From: Nemorincola caseinilytica | GTDB taxonomy: Bacteria; Bacteroidota; Bacteroidia; Chitinophagales; Chitinophagaceae | DNA length: 64,000 nucleotides | Direction: 5' to 3' | Assembly: GCF_039540515.1 (NCBI RefSeq) | Contig: NZ_BAABFA010000010.1 | Coordinates: 1-64,000 of the forward strand | Shown here: piece after piece, positions 1 to 8,522 of the stretch | How the letters are laid out: each line of letters starts with the position of its first letter | Position numbering within the stretch: position 1 is the stretch's first letter | Made by a program: the position numbers and the translations under genes | The notes under the pieces: generated by a model | Told to the model about the DNA's origin: nothing | Database searches by the model: none | What the model saw: only the letters and a program-made list of their open reading frames with translations

Positions 1-3000
1 GCCTACTGTGCTCGTGCCGTTATACAGCTGGTAGTTGATGCCGGTGTTAGAGTTGTTCAGGGTTATAGCTGCACCTGCGCTGTTCTGGCATATCGTGCCG
101 CCGCCGCTTACCGTATGCAACTGGGGAAGGGCGTTGATGCTTATGGTCACCACTCCGCTCATATCGCTCATACAGCCTGTGGTCAGGTCTGTCGCCTGTG
201 CGCTGTAGGTGCCTGCTACCGTAAAGGTGCCTATATCTATAGGAGTGCCTGTACCGAAGCCTGCAGTGCCTGCTACTGCGCTGCCGTTATACAGCTGGTA
301 GCTCACGCCGGGGGCGCTGCCGCCAAGGCCTACCGTTACTCCGCTGCCACCCGCGCAGTAGCTGCCGCCGCCTGTCACGGTCTGTACCGCGGGCAGTGCG
401 TTCACGCTCACGCTCACCGTACCGGTCATCGCGTTCGTACAGCCTGTGCCGCTGTTATAGCCTATAGCTGAGTAGTCGCCGGCCGCTGTCATGCTGCCGA
501 AGTCAACGGCAAGGCCCGTGCCTGCAACAAGGCCGCCCGTAGGTACGCCATCGCGGTACAGCTGGTAGCTTACGCCCACCTCAGAGTTGCCGATGCCTAC
601 ATGTACGCCTGTGCCGCCTGCGCAGTAGGCGCCGCCGCCGCTCACCGTCTGCGCTATGGGCAGTGCGTTCTGCACCACCGTGGCGCTGCCGTTCATATCG
701 CTGGTGCAGGTACCGTTATCGGCCCCTACATAATAGGTAGCTGCAAGGGTGTGTATACCGAAGCTCAGCGCTGCGCCCGTACCGGTCGTCGCAGTGCCTA
801 CAGGCAGGCTGCCGTTGTACAGCTGGTAGCTTACGCCTGCTGTGCTGCCGCTCAGACCTATGGATACGCCTGTGCTGCCCGCGCAGTAGCTGCCGCCACC
901 TGTTACATTATATACTGTCGGTACCGCATTGATGGATACCGATGCTGTGCCTGTCATATCATTGGTACAACCCGTTACAGGGTCCGTAGCTTTCACCATA
1001 TAGGTGCCGCTCAGCGTCTGGCTGCCGAAGCTGATGGCAGAGCCTGTGCCCGGTACCGCGCTGCCCATCGCCGAAAGGCCGTTGTACAGCTGGTAGTTGA
1101 TGCCGTTCTGGCTGCTGCCAAGGCCTACCGCTACTCCCGTGCCGCCTGCGCAATAGGCGCCGCCGCCATTCACTATCTGTGCCACAGGCAATGCATGGAT
1201 GGCGATGCCTGCGCTGCCGCTCATCACGCGCGTACATGCCGTGGTGGCATTGGTCGCCAGTACCGTATAGGTGCCGCTCGCCGTCTGGGTGCCCAGGCTG
1301 ATGGCAGAGCCGCTGCCGGCTACCGCTGTGCCTACTGTGGCCGCGCCATTGTACAGCTGGTAGTTAACGCCTGTCTCAGAACCTGCAAGGCTGATGGCCT
1401 GACCGCTGCCGCCTGCGCAGTAGCTGCCGCCACCCGTCACTGCATATACTGTTGGCAGAGGGTTGATGGTGATAGAGGCAGTACCGCTCATAGCGCGCGT
1501 ACAGCCCGTGGTAGTATTGGTCGCCAGTACCGTATAGGTGCCTGCCGCGGTACGAAGACCGAAGCTCACTGCCGCACCGCCGCTCACCGCAGCGCCGCTC
1601 GCAGTTGCACCATTGTACAGCTGGTAGTCCACTCCTGCCTGTGTGGTGCCCGTAAGCCCTATCGTAACACCCGTACCGCCCGCGCAGTAGCTGCTGCCCG
1701 AGGCGCTCATCGCGAACACATTAGGCAGGGCATTTACCGTTATCACAGCGCTGCCGTTCATATTGCTCTGGCAGCCCGTTACGCTGTTGGTCGCCTGTAC
1801 CGTATAGGTACCCGCTGTAAGCTGGTTGCCGAAGTTCAGCGCACTACCCGTACCGCTCATCACGCTCACCAGCGTAGCGCCCATCGACAGGCTGTAGTTA
1901 ACGCCCGTAGACGAACCGCTCAGCCCGACAGCTATACCCGTACCACCGGCGCAGTATGCACCCGTACCCGTTACAGGATATACAGTAGGCAAGGGGTTTA
2001 TACCGATAGAGGCCGTACCGCTCATGTTGTTCGAACAGCCCGTAGTAGGGTTGATGGCGAATATCGTGTAGGTACCGCTAAGGGTCTGTACAGGGAATGT
2101 TATAGGAGAACCTGTACCGCCTATGAGAGATCCTACCTGTGTAGCACCATTATATAAGGTGTAGTTCACACCGGTCTGGCTGCCGCCCAGACCTATCGCC
2201 ACGCCCGTACCGCCAGAGCAATAGTTGCCGCCGCCGGTCACAGGATATATTATTGGAAGAGCATTCACTGTTACGCTTGCAGAACCTGTCATGGTAGCAG
2301 TGCAACCCGTAAGGGCATTGGTAGCAAGTACCGTATAGATACCGGCCTCTGTCTGCTGGCCGAAGTCCAGACCGCCGCCAGTACCGGGTATGGGGCTGCC
2401 TACAGGCGTGCCCGAGCGGTACAGCTGGTAGTTCACATTCGTCTGCGAGCTGGACAGGGTCACCGATATACCGGTTCCGCCTGTGCAGAAACTGCCTGTA
2501 GTACCTACGTTAAAGGCTGTAGGCAAAGAATTTATTGTTATCACTGCCGAGCCCGACATAGCTGCGGTACATGTAGTAGTGGCATTGGTAGCCAGCACCG
2601 AGTAAGTACCTGACGCAGTGAATGTGCCAAATGCCAGCGATGCACCCGTACCCGCTACCGGAGAACCTACGGTAGCTGCGCCATTGTATAGCTGGTAGTT
2701 AACACCCGCGGTAGAGCCGTTCAATGTGATGGCTATGCCTGTACCACCGCTGCAATAGCTGCCGCCGCTGCTCACAGTGAACACTGTAGGTGTAGCGTTC
2801 TGTATCACGGTCGAAGAACCGTTCATATTCGTAGCACAGCTTGTAGTAGTATTTGTGGCCACTACAGAGTAGATACCGGTAGTGGTCTGGTTGCCAAAGC
2901 TCAGTACACCTCCCACACTTACCGATGGAGAACCTACAGCGCTGGCGCCATTATATAATTGGTAAGATATACCCGCAGTAGAGTTATTGAGACCTACGGC

Positions 3001-3575
3001 AACACCCGTGCCACCGCTGCAGAAGCTGCCGCCGCCCGTCATATTGAATGCTGTGGGCGGCGTGTTAGCTGTCACTACCGCACTGCCGTTCATGGCGCGT
3101 GTACAGCCTGTGGCCGTTATTGTAGCAGTTGCGGTATAGGTGGCCGCTGTGGTCATATTGCCAAAGCTCAGCGATGCGTTGGTACCGCCTACAGTAGCAA
3201 TGGCCGATGCGCCATTGAAAAGAGTATACTGCACGCCCGAGCTGCCGAACGACAGGCCCACAGCGCTGCCACTGCCGCCTGTGCAGTAGCCGCCGCCACC
3301 GGTTATGGTATATGCAGTGGGCAGTGGGTTCACTACTACCGTAGCGCTGCCGGTCATGTATGTGATATTGGCCGTCATAGGGTCGCCTATCACGGTATAG
3401 TTACCTGCGATCGTCTGATTGCCGAACGATATGGGAGCGCCTGCGCCTACCATTGGGCCACCTACAGGTGTAGCATCCCTGTACAGTTGGTAGCTCACGC
3501 CCACATCCGTGCCGCTTAGTGCAACAACAACACCTGAGCCTCCAGAGCAATAGCTACCTCCGCCGGTCACAGCAT
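1..3575 (-). repeat. Tandem ~266-bp coding repeats
   Basis: Fourteen in-frame copies encode the ~89-residue Ig-like unit of the giant secreted protein. The best-conserved stretches encode YCAGGTG and YQLYNG and recur almost unchanged. Copies toward the window start look more alike than the first copies after the signal peptide. Recombination between copies could change the copy number. Confidence 0.85.
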
Positions 3576-3663
3576 ATTGTGTAGATGCAGCAGTGGCATT
3601 TACACCATATCCTAAAATAACCAACAGTATCGCTGACAGTTTTAGTAGGAGTTCTCTTCTCAT
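1..3663 (-). CDS. Giant secreted repeat protein, 3' end beyond window
   Basis: This reading frame opens with ATG at 3661-3663 and stays open for 1,221 codons to the window edge, so the C-terminus is missing. Residues 1 to about 26 form a signal peptide (MRRE, then a hydrophobic run LSAILLVILGYG). The rest is 13 complete copies and one partial copy of an approximately 89-residue Ig-like repeat. The consensus elements are GGGSYCxGGTG, GVxYQLYNG, a FGxQT strand, GTYTVxATN and TGCTxxMSGSA, which gives two cysteines per repeat. The first repeat starts near residue 30 and the last visible one near 1183. Such repeats are typical of Bacteroidota surface adhesins exported by T9SS, but the sorting domain would lie outside the window. 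The repeat is also visible at DNA level as a ~266-bp period. Function is inferred as cell-surface or adhesive; no catalytic motif is seen. Confidence 0.85.
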   Translation of the reverse strand, partial: MRRELLLKLSAILLVILGYGVNATAASTQYAVTGGGSYCSGGSGVVVALSGTDVGVSYQLYRDATPVGGPMVGAGAPISFGNQTIAGNYTVIGDPMTANITYMTGSATVVVNPLPTAYTITGGGGYCTGGSGSAVGLSFGSSGVQYTLFNGASAIATVGGTNASLSFGNMTTAATYTATATITATGCTRAMNGSAVVTANTPPTAFNMTGGGSFCSGGTGVAVGLNNSTAGISYQLYNGASAVGSPSVSVGGVLSFGNQTTTGIYSVVATNTTTSCATNMNGSSTVIQNATPTVFTVSSGGSYCSGGTGIAITLNGSTAGVNYQLYNGAATVGSPVAGTGASLAFGTFTASGTYSVLATNATTTCTAAMSGSAVITINSLPTAFNVGTTGSFCTGGTGISVTLSSSQTNVNYQLYRSGTPVGSPIPGTGGGLDFGQQTEAGIYTVLATNALTGCTATMTGSASVTVNALPIIYPVTGGGNYCSGGTGVAIGLGGSQTGVNYTLYNGATQVGSLIGGTGSPITFPVQTLSGTYTIFAINPTTGCSNNMSGTASIGINPLPTVYPVTGTGAYCAGGTGIAVGLSGSSTGVNYSLSMGATLVSVMSGTGSALNFGNQLTAGTYTVQATNSVTGCQSNMNGSAVITVNALPNVFAMSASGSSYCAGGTGVTIGLTGTTQAGVDYQLYNGATASGAAVSGGAAVSFGLRTAAGTYTVLATNTTTGCTRAMSGTASITINPLPTVYAVTGGGSYCAGGSGQAISLAGSETGVNYQLYNGAATVGTAVAGSGSAISLGTQTASGTYTVLATNATTACTRVMSGSAGIAIHALPVAQIVNGGGAYCAGGTGVAVGLGSSQNGINYQLYNGLSAMGSAVPGTGSAISFGSQTLSGTYMVKATDPVTGCTNDMTGTASVSINAVPTVYNVTGGGSYCAGSTGVSIGLSGSTAGVSYQLYNGSLPVGTATTGTGAALSFGIHTLAATYYVGADNGTCTSDMNGSATVVQNALPIAQTVSGGGAYCAGGTGVHVGIGNSEVGVSYQLYRDGVPTGGLVAGTGLAVDFGSMTAAGDYSAIGYNSGTGCTNAMTGTVSVSVNALPAVQTVTGGGSYCAGGSGVTVGLGGSAPGVSYQLYNGSAVAGTAGFGTGTPIDIGTFTVAGTYSAQATDLTTGCMSDMSGVVTISINALPQLHTVSGGGTICQNSAGAAITLNNSNTGINYQLYNGTSTVG

Positions 3664-3747
3664 ATCGAATCTTAGTTTAATGGTATCTGATTATTGATCT
3701 GAAGTAGTTTTTTAAATATCGAATGCCCGTCAGGCCTGTGTATCGGC

Positions 3748-4350
3748 TTAATTGAGCTTCCTGCCGGCTATCACCTTGCCACCGCCTGCAGGGGTTTTGT
3801 ACCCGCCGCTCTGGCTCTTCTTTATCATCAGCCTCACTTCGCCCAGGCTGCCGCATTCATCGCACGATGCTCGGTAGGTCTTGCCGTCATAGGTCACATC
3901 GGCCACGCCGTTGTACCAGTTGGTGCCCTGCATCATGAAATTCTCATTGGCATATAGCGCAGCGAATACGAATACGTTCTGCGGTGCGTCAAAGCTTATG
4001 AACAGGCTGTCGCCCTTCACACGCTCACATATGCCTGGCGTATAGGCAGGTATGGTCACTTCCGTCACATCCTGCAGCTTATCATAAGATACCGTGCCCG
4101 ACATGATGACGCCATTGCCCGCCACACCCGTATGGCGCAGCGTTATGGGCCTGTCAGTGTAGAATTGCAGCTTGCGCAGGTCGGCCTTGTCGTTGTCCAG
4201 GCGGAATTTCAGCGACTTTGTAAATGGCAGATAGTCTGCGGCATTAGGCCCCGCTGTGGTCGCAGTACTGGCAGTATATACCTTGTCGCTGCACGAACTG
4301 AACAATAATGCAAGCACTACAGGTGCAAGGACCAATATCATTTTTCTCAT
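3748..4350 (-). CDS. Putative lipoprotein of unknown function
   Basis: A 200-residue protein. I place the start at the ATG at 4348-4350 because it begins a textbook lipoprotein signal: MRKM, a hydrophobic stretch VLAPVVLALL, and the lipobox FSSC with the lipidated Cys at residue 20. An upstream in-frame ATG at 4428 would put 26 polar residues in front of it. The mature protein is a soluble, mainly beta-type sequence with a CDEC pair near residue 165 (context TYRASCDECGSLGEVRL) and a basic Gly-rich tail. I recognise no family. It lies 84 bases upstream of the giant repeat protein on the same strand and may be co-transcribed with it. Confidence 0.75.
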   Translation of the reverse strand: MRKMILVLAPVVLALLFSSCSDKVYTASTATTAGPNAADYLPFTKSLKFRLDNDKADLRKLQFYTDRPITLRHTGVAGNGVIMSGTVSYDKLQDVTEVTIPAYTPGICERVKGDSLFISFDAPQNVFVFAALYANENFMMQGTNWYNGVADVTYDGKTYRASCDECGSLGEVRLMIKKSQSGGYKTPAGGGKVIAGRKLN

Positions 4351-4683
4351 GAAAATAAACTTTTGGTTTACGCTATCTCCTAACAATTCAGGCTTAGGGC
4401 TTGCTATATTACTAATAGTTTTCCACATATCACATCATATTAGTTAAAAAAATTTTCACTATTGAAAAGAGTATTGTTTATATGCACCGTATATATGTCA
4501 ATATATCTAAGGTCATACCTATCAGCAGGGCATTCGACATATAAAATATTAACTTTTGGGAATTATTTTCTCGCATATTTTTTTGCCTGTAATACCGCCC
4601 CGATATTTTTATTCACATCATCAGTTCCTATACATCATTATTTTTACCTTTAAGGTGATAGAAGAAAACGATATCAAAAATAC
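4351..4683. other. AT-rich divergent intergenic region
   Basis: This AT-rich stretch separates the minus-strand lipoprotein gene from the plus-strand marR gene and must carry the lipoprotein promoter. Short open frames here lack coding character, and I see no RNA gene or repeat. No exact TAnnTTTG box faces the lipoprotein gene. Confidence 0.5.
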
Positions 4684-4702
4684 ATGTACATACATACATT
4701 TG
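4684..4702 (+). promoter_or_regulatory. marR promoter with ATGTACAT operator candidate
   Basis: TACATTTG at 4695-4702 matches the Bacteroidota -7 box TAnnTTTG exactly and ends four bases before the marR ATG, so the transcript is probably leaderless. The palindrome ATGTACAT at 4684-4691 sits just upstream. The same palindrome overlaps the -7 box of the minus-strand yceI gene at 6838-6845, which makes it a candidate MarR operator (inference). Confidence 0.6.
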
Positions 4703-4706
4703 CATT

Positions 4707-5177
4707 ATGAGATTGGAGGAAGCGATCAGATCGAACAATTTTAGCGACGAACGGCACAGGGCTACTGTCAATCTTGTGTACTCTGCATACTGGATGAAGG
4801 ACATCCTCAGCTCTGCGCTCAAGGAGTACGGCCTTACCATGGAGCAGCACAATGTGCTGCGGATACTCAAGGGCTCACATCCCAAAGACCTTTGCGTGAA
4901 GGACATCGCATCGCGTATAGTAGAGAAAAGCTCTAATGTGCCCCGCATCATAGACAGGCTGGTGGCAAAAAAGCTGGTACGCCGCTACCAGTCGAAGGAA
5001 GACAAGCGCGAGACCCTGGTAGGCCTCACCGAAAAAGGCATAGAGACCATACAGCTCGCCCGCAAGGTGGTAGACGAGGTAACGCACCGCACGGTGAACC
5101 TGAACGAGAAAGAAGCGGCCACCCTCAATGCCCTGCTGGAAAAAATGAGAGAAGGTGCAGACGATGCAGGTAAATAA
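4707..5177 (+). CDS. MarR-family transcriptional regulator
   Basis: A 156-residue winged helix-turn-helix regulator. The core runs from LTMEQHNVLRILKG (about residues 43-56) through the recognition-helix region (about 72-93, containing SSNVPRIIDRLVAKKLV) to a wing with the family signature KEDKRETLVGLTEKG. N- and C-terminal helices would form the dimer interface. MarR proteins are cytoplasmic dimers that bind palindromes and usually repress their own promoter and neighbouring genes, often released by phenolic or oxidising ligands. The downstream yceI gene follows after 51 bases without a terminator, so the two are probably one transcript. The ATGTACAT palindrome at its own promoter and at the second yceI promoter suggests the regulon. 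The ligand cannot be predicted. Confidence 0.93.
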   Translation: MRLEEAIRSNNFSDERHRATVNLVYSAYWMKDILSSALKEYGLTMEQHNVLRILKGSHPKDLCVKDIASRIVEKSSNVPRIIDRLVAKKLVRRYQSKEDKRETLVGLTEKGIETIQLARKVVDEVTHRTVNLNEKEAATLNALLEKMREGADDAGK

Positions 5178-5228
5178 TACTACTACGACGAACGAAAACA
5201 TTTAAAGACCAATATAAAACCAACAGAT

Positions 5229-5768
5229 ATGGCAAACACAAAATGGGCGCTTGAGCCCTCACACTCCGAGGTGACATTCAAGGTAAGGCACATGATGATA
5301 AGCAATGTGTCGGGACAGTTCAAAAAATTCGATAGTACGGTAGAGACAGATGGCAACGACATAGCTACTGCCAAGGTGCGCTTCACGGCCGATGTGGATT
5401 CCATATCCACCAACAACGACCAGCGCGATGGCCACCTCAAATCTCCCGACTTCTTCGATGCAGCCACCCACCCGCAGATAGTTTTCGAAAGCACATCGCT
5501 GCAGCCTGTCGGCGGCGACGCCTACAAACTGCATGGCAACCTTACTATGCGCGGCACCACCAGACCCGTCACCTTCGATGTAGAGCATGGCGGTATACTC
5601 AACGATGGCTGGGGCAATGTACGCGCCGGCTTCACCATCACCGGCAAGGTGAACCGTAAGGACTATGGCCTCAACTGGAGCGCCCTTACCGAGACCGGCG
5701 GCCTGGTAGTAGGCGACGATGTGAAGTTCGAAGCGCATACCGAGTTCGTACGTCCCGCGCAAGGCTAG
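5229..5768 (+). CDS. YceI family protein, cytoplasmic form
   Basis: A 179-residue YceI-domain protein. It starts MANTKWALEPSHSEVTFKVRH and shows the family pattern: the W-x-(L/V)-(D/E)-P/A-S-H-S opening, DVDSISTNNDQRDGHLKSPDFF, and F-x-S-T-S followed by the G-L-T-M-R-G-T-T-R-P-V strand. YceI proteins form lipocalin-like beta barrels that bind long isoprenoid or fatty lipids. Unlike its paralogue at 6194-6784 it has no signal peptide, so it should stay in the cytoplasm. It follows marR and is closed by a strong terminator. MarR-YceI pairs are common in Bacteroidota; a role in lipid, quinone or stress handling is inference. Confidence 0.92.
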   Translation: MANTKWALEPSHSEVTFKVRHMMISNVSGQFKKFDSTVETDGNDIATAKVRFTADVDSISTNNDQRDGHLKSPDFFDAATHPQIVFESTSLQPVGGDAYKLHGNLTMRGTTRPVTFDVEHGGILNDGWGNVRAGFTITGKVNRKDYGLNWSALTETGGLVVGDDVKFEAHTEFVRPAQG

Positions 5769-5791
5769 GTCAAATAACATACTGCGCAAGA

Positions 5792-5826
5792 AAAGAGCGG
5801 ATGGGTGATGCCCGTCCGCTCTTTTT
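5792..5826 (+). terminator. Rho-independent terminator after marR-yceI
   Basis: The arms AAGAGCGGA and TCCGCTCTT, extended by GGG and CCC, enclose a short loop and are followed by a T tract. It ends the plus-strand marR-yceI unit. Confidence 0.85.
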
Positions 5827-5876
5827 GTGTACTCACTCCTTTTCCGATGGCATACATTGAGGTCGAAATTCACAGC

Positions 5877-6060
5877 GTCAGATAACATTTCCCTCTCCTT
5901 TGGCTACCGTGTACCTACAAGTACTTATTTGATGATATGTTTGCCCCGGCGGGGCTACATGCTTGTAGCAAAATATATACCTCATGCCGTTATGCCCCAT
6001 AGTGGGCTACCCTGTGTAACACATGGGTAGCTCCTGACGGAGCATTTCTGAAAGATACTT
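5877..6060. repeat. Dispersed intergenic repeat modules
   Basis: No gene is apparent between 5827 and 6193. Two repeat modules are recognisable. The first, 5877-5904, reads GTCAGATAACATTTCCC followed by TCTCCTTTGG, and recurs at 40006-40033. The second, 5928-5956, contains GCCCCGGCGGGGC preceded by a TTTGATGATATGTTT run; its reverse complement recurs at 39888-39915. Short GC-rich palindromes follow (GGGTAGCTCCTGACGGAGC region, about 6025-6045). These look like small non-coding palindromic elements. Confidence 0.6.
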
Positions 6061-6193
6061 ATAACAGCGAAGAAGATGTGGGCACAAAAGCAAAAAGCGG
6101 CACAGATCGCTCTGTACCGCCTTGCATCCATCATCCCCAAAAACTATCTTCGTCTATTCGTCGTTTCGCCCGTCCCGTCGTGTTATCCCTGTC

Positions 6194-6784
6194 TTATTTT
6201 GCCTTACCGAATTCCAGCTTCAGTATTATCGTCACTTCGTCGCCTACCACTGCGCCGCCGGCCTCGGTCATCTTGTTCCACATCAGGCCATATGCCTTAC
6301 GGCTTATCTTGGTAGTGGTCTTGAAGCCCGCCTTGGTATTGCCCCATGGGTCTACCACGCTGCCGCCATATGCCACATCGAACTTCACTTTCTTCGTCAC
6401 ATCGCGTATCGTCAGGTCGCCTTCCATTACATAGTTGTTACCCTTGCCTTTTTTGAACGATGTGCTCTTGAAGGTCATCTGCGGAAACTTCTCTGCGTTG
6501 AAGAAGTCGTCGCTCTTCAGGTGCTTGTCGCGGCCTTCGTTATCAGTATTGATGCTGTTCACATCTACCGTGAACTCTACTTTGGCATTATTGAAGTCTG
6601 CTGCCGGTGCATCTATCGATCCGTTGAACTTCGTGAAGCTGCCCTCTACTTCCGATATCACCAGGTGGCTTACCGAGAATTTTACGTTAGAGTGGCTAGC
6701 GTCTACGTTCCACTTTGTCTGTGCTGTTACGCTGCTTGCTACAAAAAGCATTGCCGCTGCGATGAATGTGCTGATCTTTTTCAT
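6194..6784 (-). CDS. YceI family protein, exported form
   Basis: A 196-residue YceI protein with a clear signal peptide: MKKISTFIAAAMLFVASSVTAQ, cleaved after Ala21 or nearby. The mature domain begins TKWNVDASHSNVKFSVSHLVISEVEGSF, with DVNSINTDNEGRDKHLKSDDFF matching the cytoplasmic paralogue at 5229-5768 almost position for position. It is therefore a periplasmic lipid-binding lipocalin-like barrel. It is transcribed toward the cytoplasmic copy from a -7 box overlapped by the same palindrome found at the marR promoter, which suggests joint control. The ligand is unknown; isoprenoids are the known ligands in the family. Confidence 0.93.
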   Translation of the reverse strand: MKKISTFIAAAMLFVASSVTAQTKWNVDASHSNVKFSVSHLVISEVEGSFTKFNGSIDAPAADFNNAKVEFTVDVNSINTDNEGRDKHLKSDDFFNAEKFPQMTFKSTSFKKGKGNNYVMEGDLTIRDVTKKVKFDVAYGGSVVDPWGNTKAGFKTTTKISRKAYGLMWNKMTEAGGAVVGDEVTIILKLEFGKAK

Positions 6785-6830
6785 GTTCTTGTTTTTGGTT
6801 GTTTAGCTGTTTTTGGTTGCGTTCACAGTG

Positions 6831-6845
6831 CAAATATATGTACAT
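6831..6845 (-). promoter_or_regulatory. Promoter of exported yceI with ATGTACAT palindrome
   Basis: On the minus strand TATATTTG (6831-6838) is an exact TAnnTTTG -7 box, 46 bases upstream of the yceI start. The palindrome TATGTACATA (6837-6846) overlaps its upstream edge. The equivalent site at marR is 4684-4691. A repressor bound here would cover the promoter. Confidence 0.6.
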
Positions 6846-6941
6846 ACACGCATTATTTTGTATCGGTTTCTTTTATACTCATATAATTGATCTCATATTT
6901 TGGCGTTATTGTTTTTATATTTAAAGCACAAAACACTGTTT

Positions 6942-8516
6942 ATGAGAAAGTACTTCCTCCTTGCGGTCATCGCCTGCGCCTCCACATACGCCTCGGCACA
7001 ATCGGCCGGAGACCAGTTCGCTGTCTTTGCCCGGGAACAGAACACACAAATGGTGGCCGCCTACGAAAAGCGCGATGTCACTGCATACCTTGCCCAGCTC
7101 TCACGGCTGCAGAACAGCTATGCACGCCTCAGCGCAAAGGACAAGGCGAAGTACAAAGACGTTATGACCGATGCCTATTACAACCTGGCATGTACCTACG
7201 CCCTCACGGGCGACAAGAAGAAAGCCCTCAGCTATCTGGAGCGCTCTCGCTACTACAACTACGACCTCCTCCTCACCGACAACGACCTCGCCGCGCTCGA
7301 GACCGAGCCGCGCTTCGCCAGTTATGCCAGGACGGCCAGGGCACACAGCCCCAATTATGTGGCCATACTGCGCAGCGCTCCTGCCTACAATATGCACGAG
7401 CATAAAGAGCTGCCCGCATTCACTTATCAGCCCTCTGCACACCCCAAGCTGAAAAAGCTGGTAGAGAAATATGACCTGTATACAAAGGTCTTGGGTGGCT
7501 CTGATGTGGCTACCATGATAAACGCCATGCGCTGGGTACACAACACTATAAAGCATGATGGCTCCAAAGGTAATCCCGATACAAAGAACGCCCTCAGCAT
7601 GCTGAAGACCTGCACCGCCGATGGCACCACGCTCAACTGTCGTGGTATGGCCATAGTGCTCAACGAGGTATACCTGGCCATGGGCATACCATCGCGCATT
7701 GTCACCTGCATGCCCAAAGACCCCAACGATAACGACTGCCATGTGATAGTGGCCGCATGGTCGGCATCGCTGCGCAAATGGGTATGGATGGACCCTACCT
7801 TTATGGCCTATGTAACGGACGAGAAAGGTGTGCCACTGGGCATACAGGAAGTGCGCGAACGCCTGATACAGGGCCGCCCGCTGGTACTGAACCCCGATGC
7901 TAACCACAACCAGTACGAGATGCAAACCAAAGAAGACTACCTGTATGGCTATATGGCCAAGAACCTCTACAAACTGGAATGCCCCGCCAGCAGCCAGTAC
8001 GACTACGAGACCATGGAAAAAGGTAAGGAGCGCACCTACATACAGCTTTTAGGCGGTACCAGCAGTTGGCCGCATGGCACATCTGCCCGGCGCGATGGTA
8101 TGAACACCCTGCATACATACTTCACCGCCAGCCCCCGCACATTCTGGAAAACACCTCCCGGCCAGTCGCGCACCGAGCAGGACCACGCCCTTGCCGAGTT
8201 CATCAACCACTATAACAACTTAGATGATGCCGCTATAAATGCCAGCTTCGCTGATGCTGCCGACTTCGAGGCCAAGACAGGCAAACCTTTATGGGCCGAT
8301 GGCCAGTCTGCAGGACTCATGAAGACCTACGGTAAGATACGCTCCTTCAGGTACATGGGTGTCGATGAGCAGGGAGTGTCGCTTTACAAGGTCGTTTGCG
8401 AAAGGTCTACACATGTCCTTGGTCTTACACTCGATGGCGAGGGCAAGTTCGGCACGCACAGGTTCCACACCACATCGCCGCAGATAAGGGAAATGCTGGT
8501 AAAGAACAGCAGGTAA
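6942..8516 (+). CDS. Transglutaminase-like domain protein, exported
   Basis: A 524-residue protein. The start at 6942 gives a good signal peptide (MRKYFLLAVIACASTYASAQ); an in-frame ATG at 6900 would add 14 residues ahead of it. After an N-terminal helical, TPR-like region (about 20-130) comes a transglutaminase-like core. Cys233 lies in LNCRGMA, His267 in NDCHVIVAAW and Asp284 in WVWMDPTF, which is the Cys-His-Asp triad order and spacing of the family. Such domains act as thiol peptidases or acyltransferases, or bind peptides, in the periplasm. The C-terminal 200 residues have no clear assignment. It converges on nth with six bases between stop codons. The substrate is unknown. Confidence 0.82.
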   Translation: MRKYFLLAVIACASTYASAQSAGDQFAVFAREQNTQMVAAYEKRDVTAYLAQLSRLQNSYARLSAKDKAKYKDVMTDAYYNLACTYALTGDKKKALSYLERSRYYNYDLLLTDNDLAALETEPRFASYARTARAHSPNYVAILRSAPAYNMHEHKELPAFTYQPSAHPKLKKLVEKYDLYTKVLGGSDVATMINAMRWVHNTIKHDGSKGNPDTKNALSMLKTCTADGTTLNCRGMAIVLNEVYLAMGIPSRIVTCMPKDPNDNDCHVIVAAWSASLRKWVWMDPTFMAYVTDEKGVPLGIQEVRERLIQGRPLVLNPDANHNQYEMQTKEDYLYGYMAKNLYKLECPASSQYDYETMEKGKERTYIQLLGGTSSWPHGTSARRDGMNTLHTYFTASPRTFWKTPPGQSRTEQDHALAEFINHYNNLDDAAINASFADAADFEAKTGKPLWADGQSAGLMKTYGKIRSFRYMGVDEQGVSLYKVVCERSTHVLGLTLDGEGKFGTHRFHTTSPQIREMLVKNSR

Positions 8517-8522
8517 AAGCCG

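Noticed and set aside
4462..4744. Short plus-strand open frames upstream of marR
   Set aside because: They are AT-rich, hydrophobic by composition and overlap the marR promoter; no coding signature.
5827..6193. Short open frames in the yceI-yceI intergenic region
   Set aside because: They run across dispersed repeats, overlap one another in several frames and resemble no protein family.
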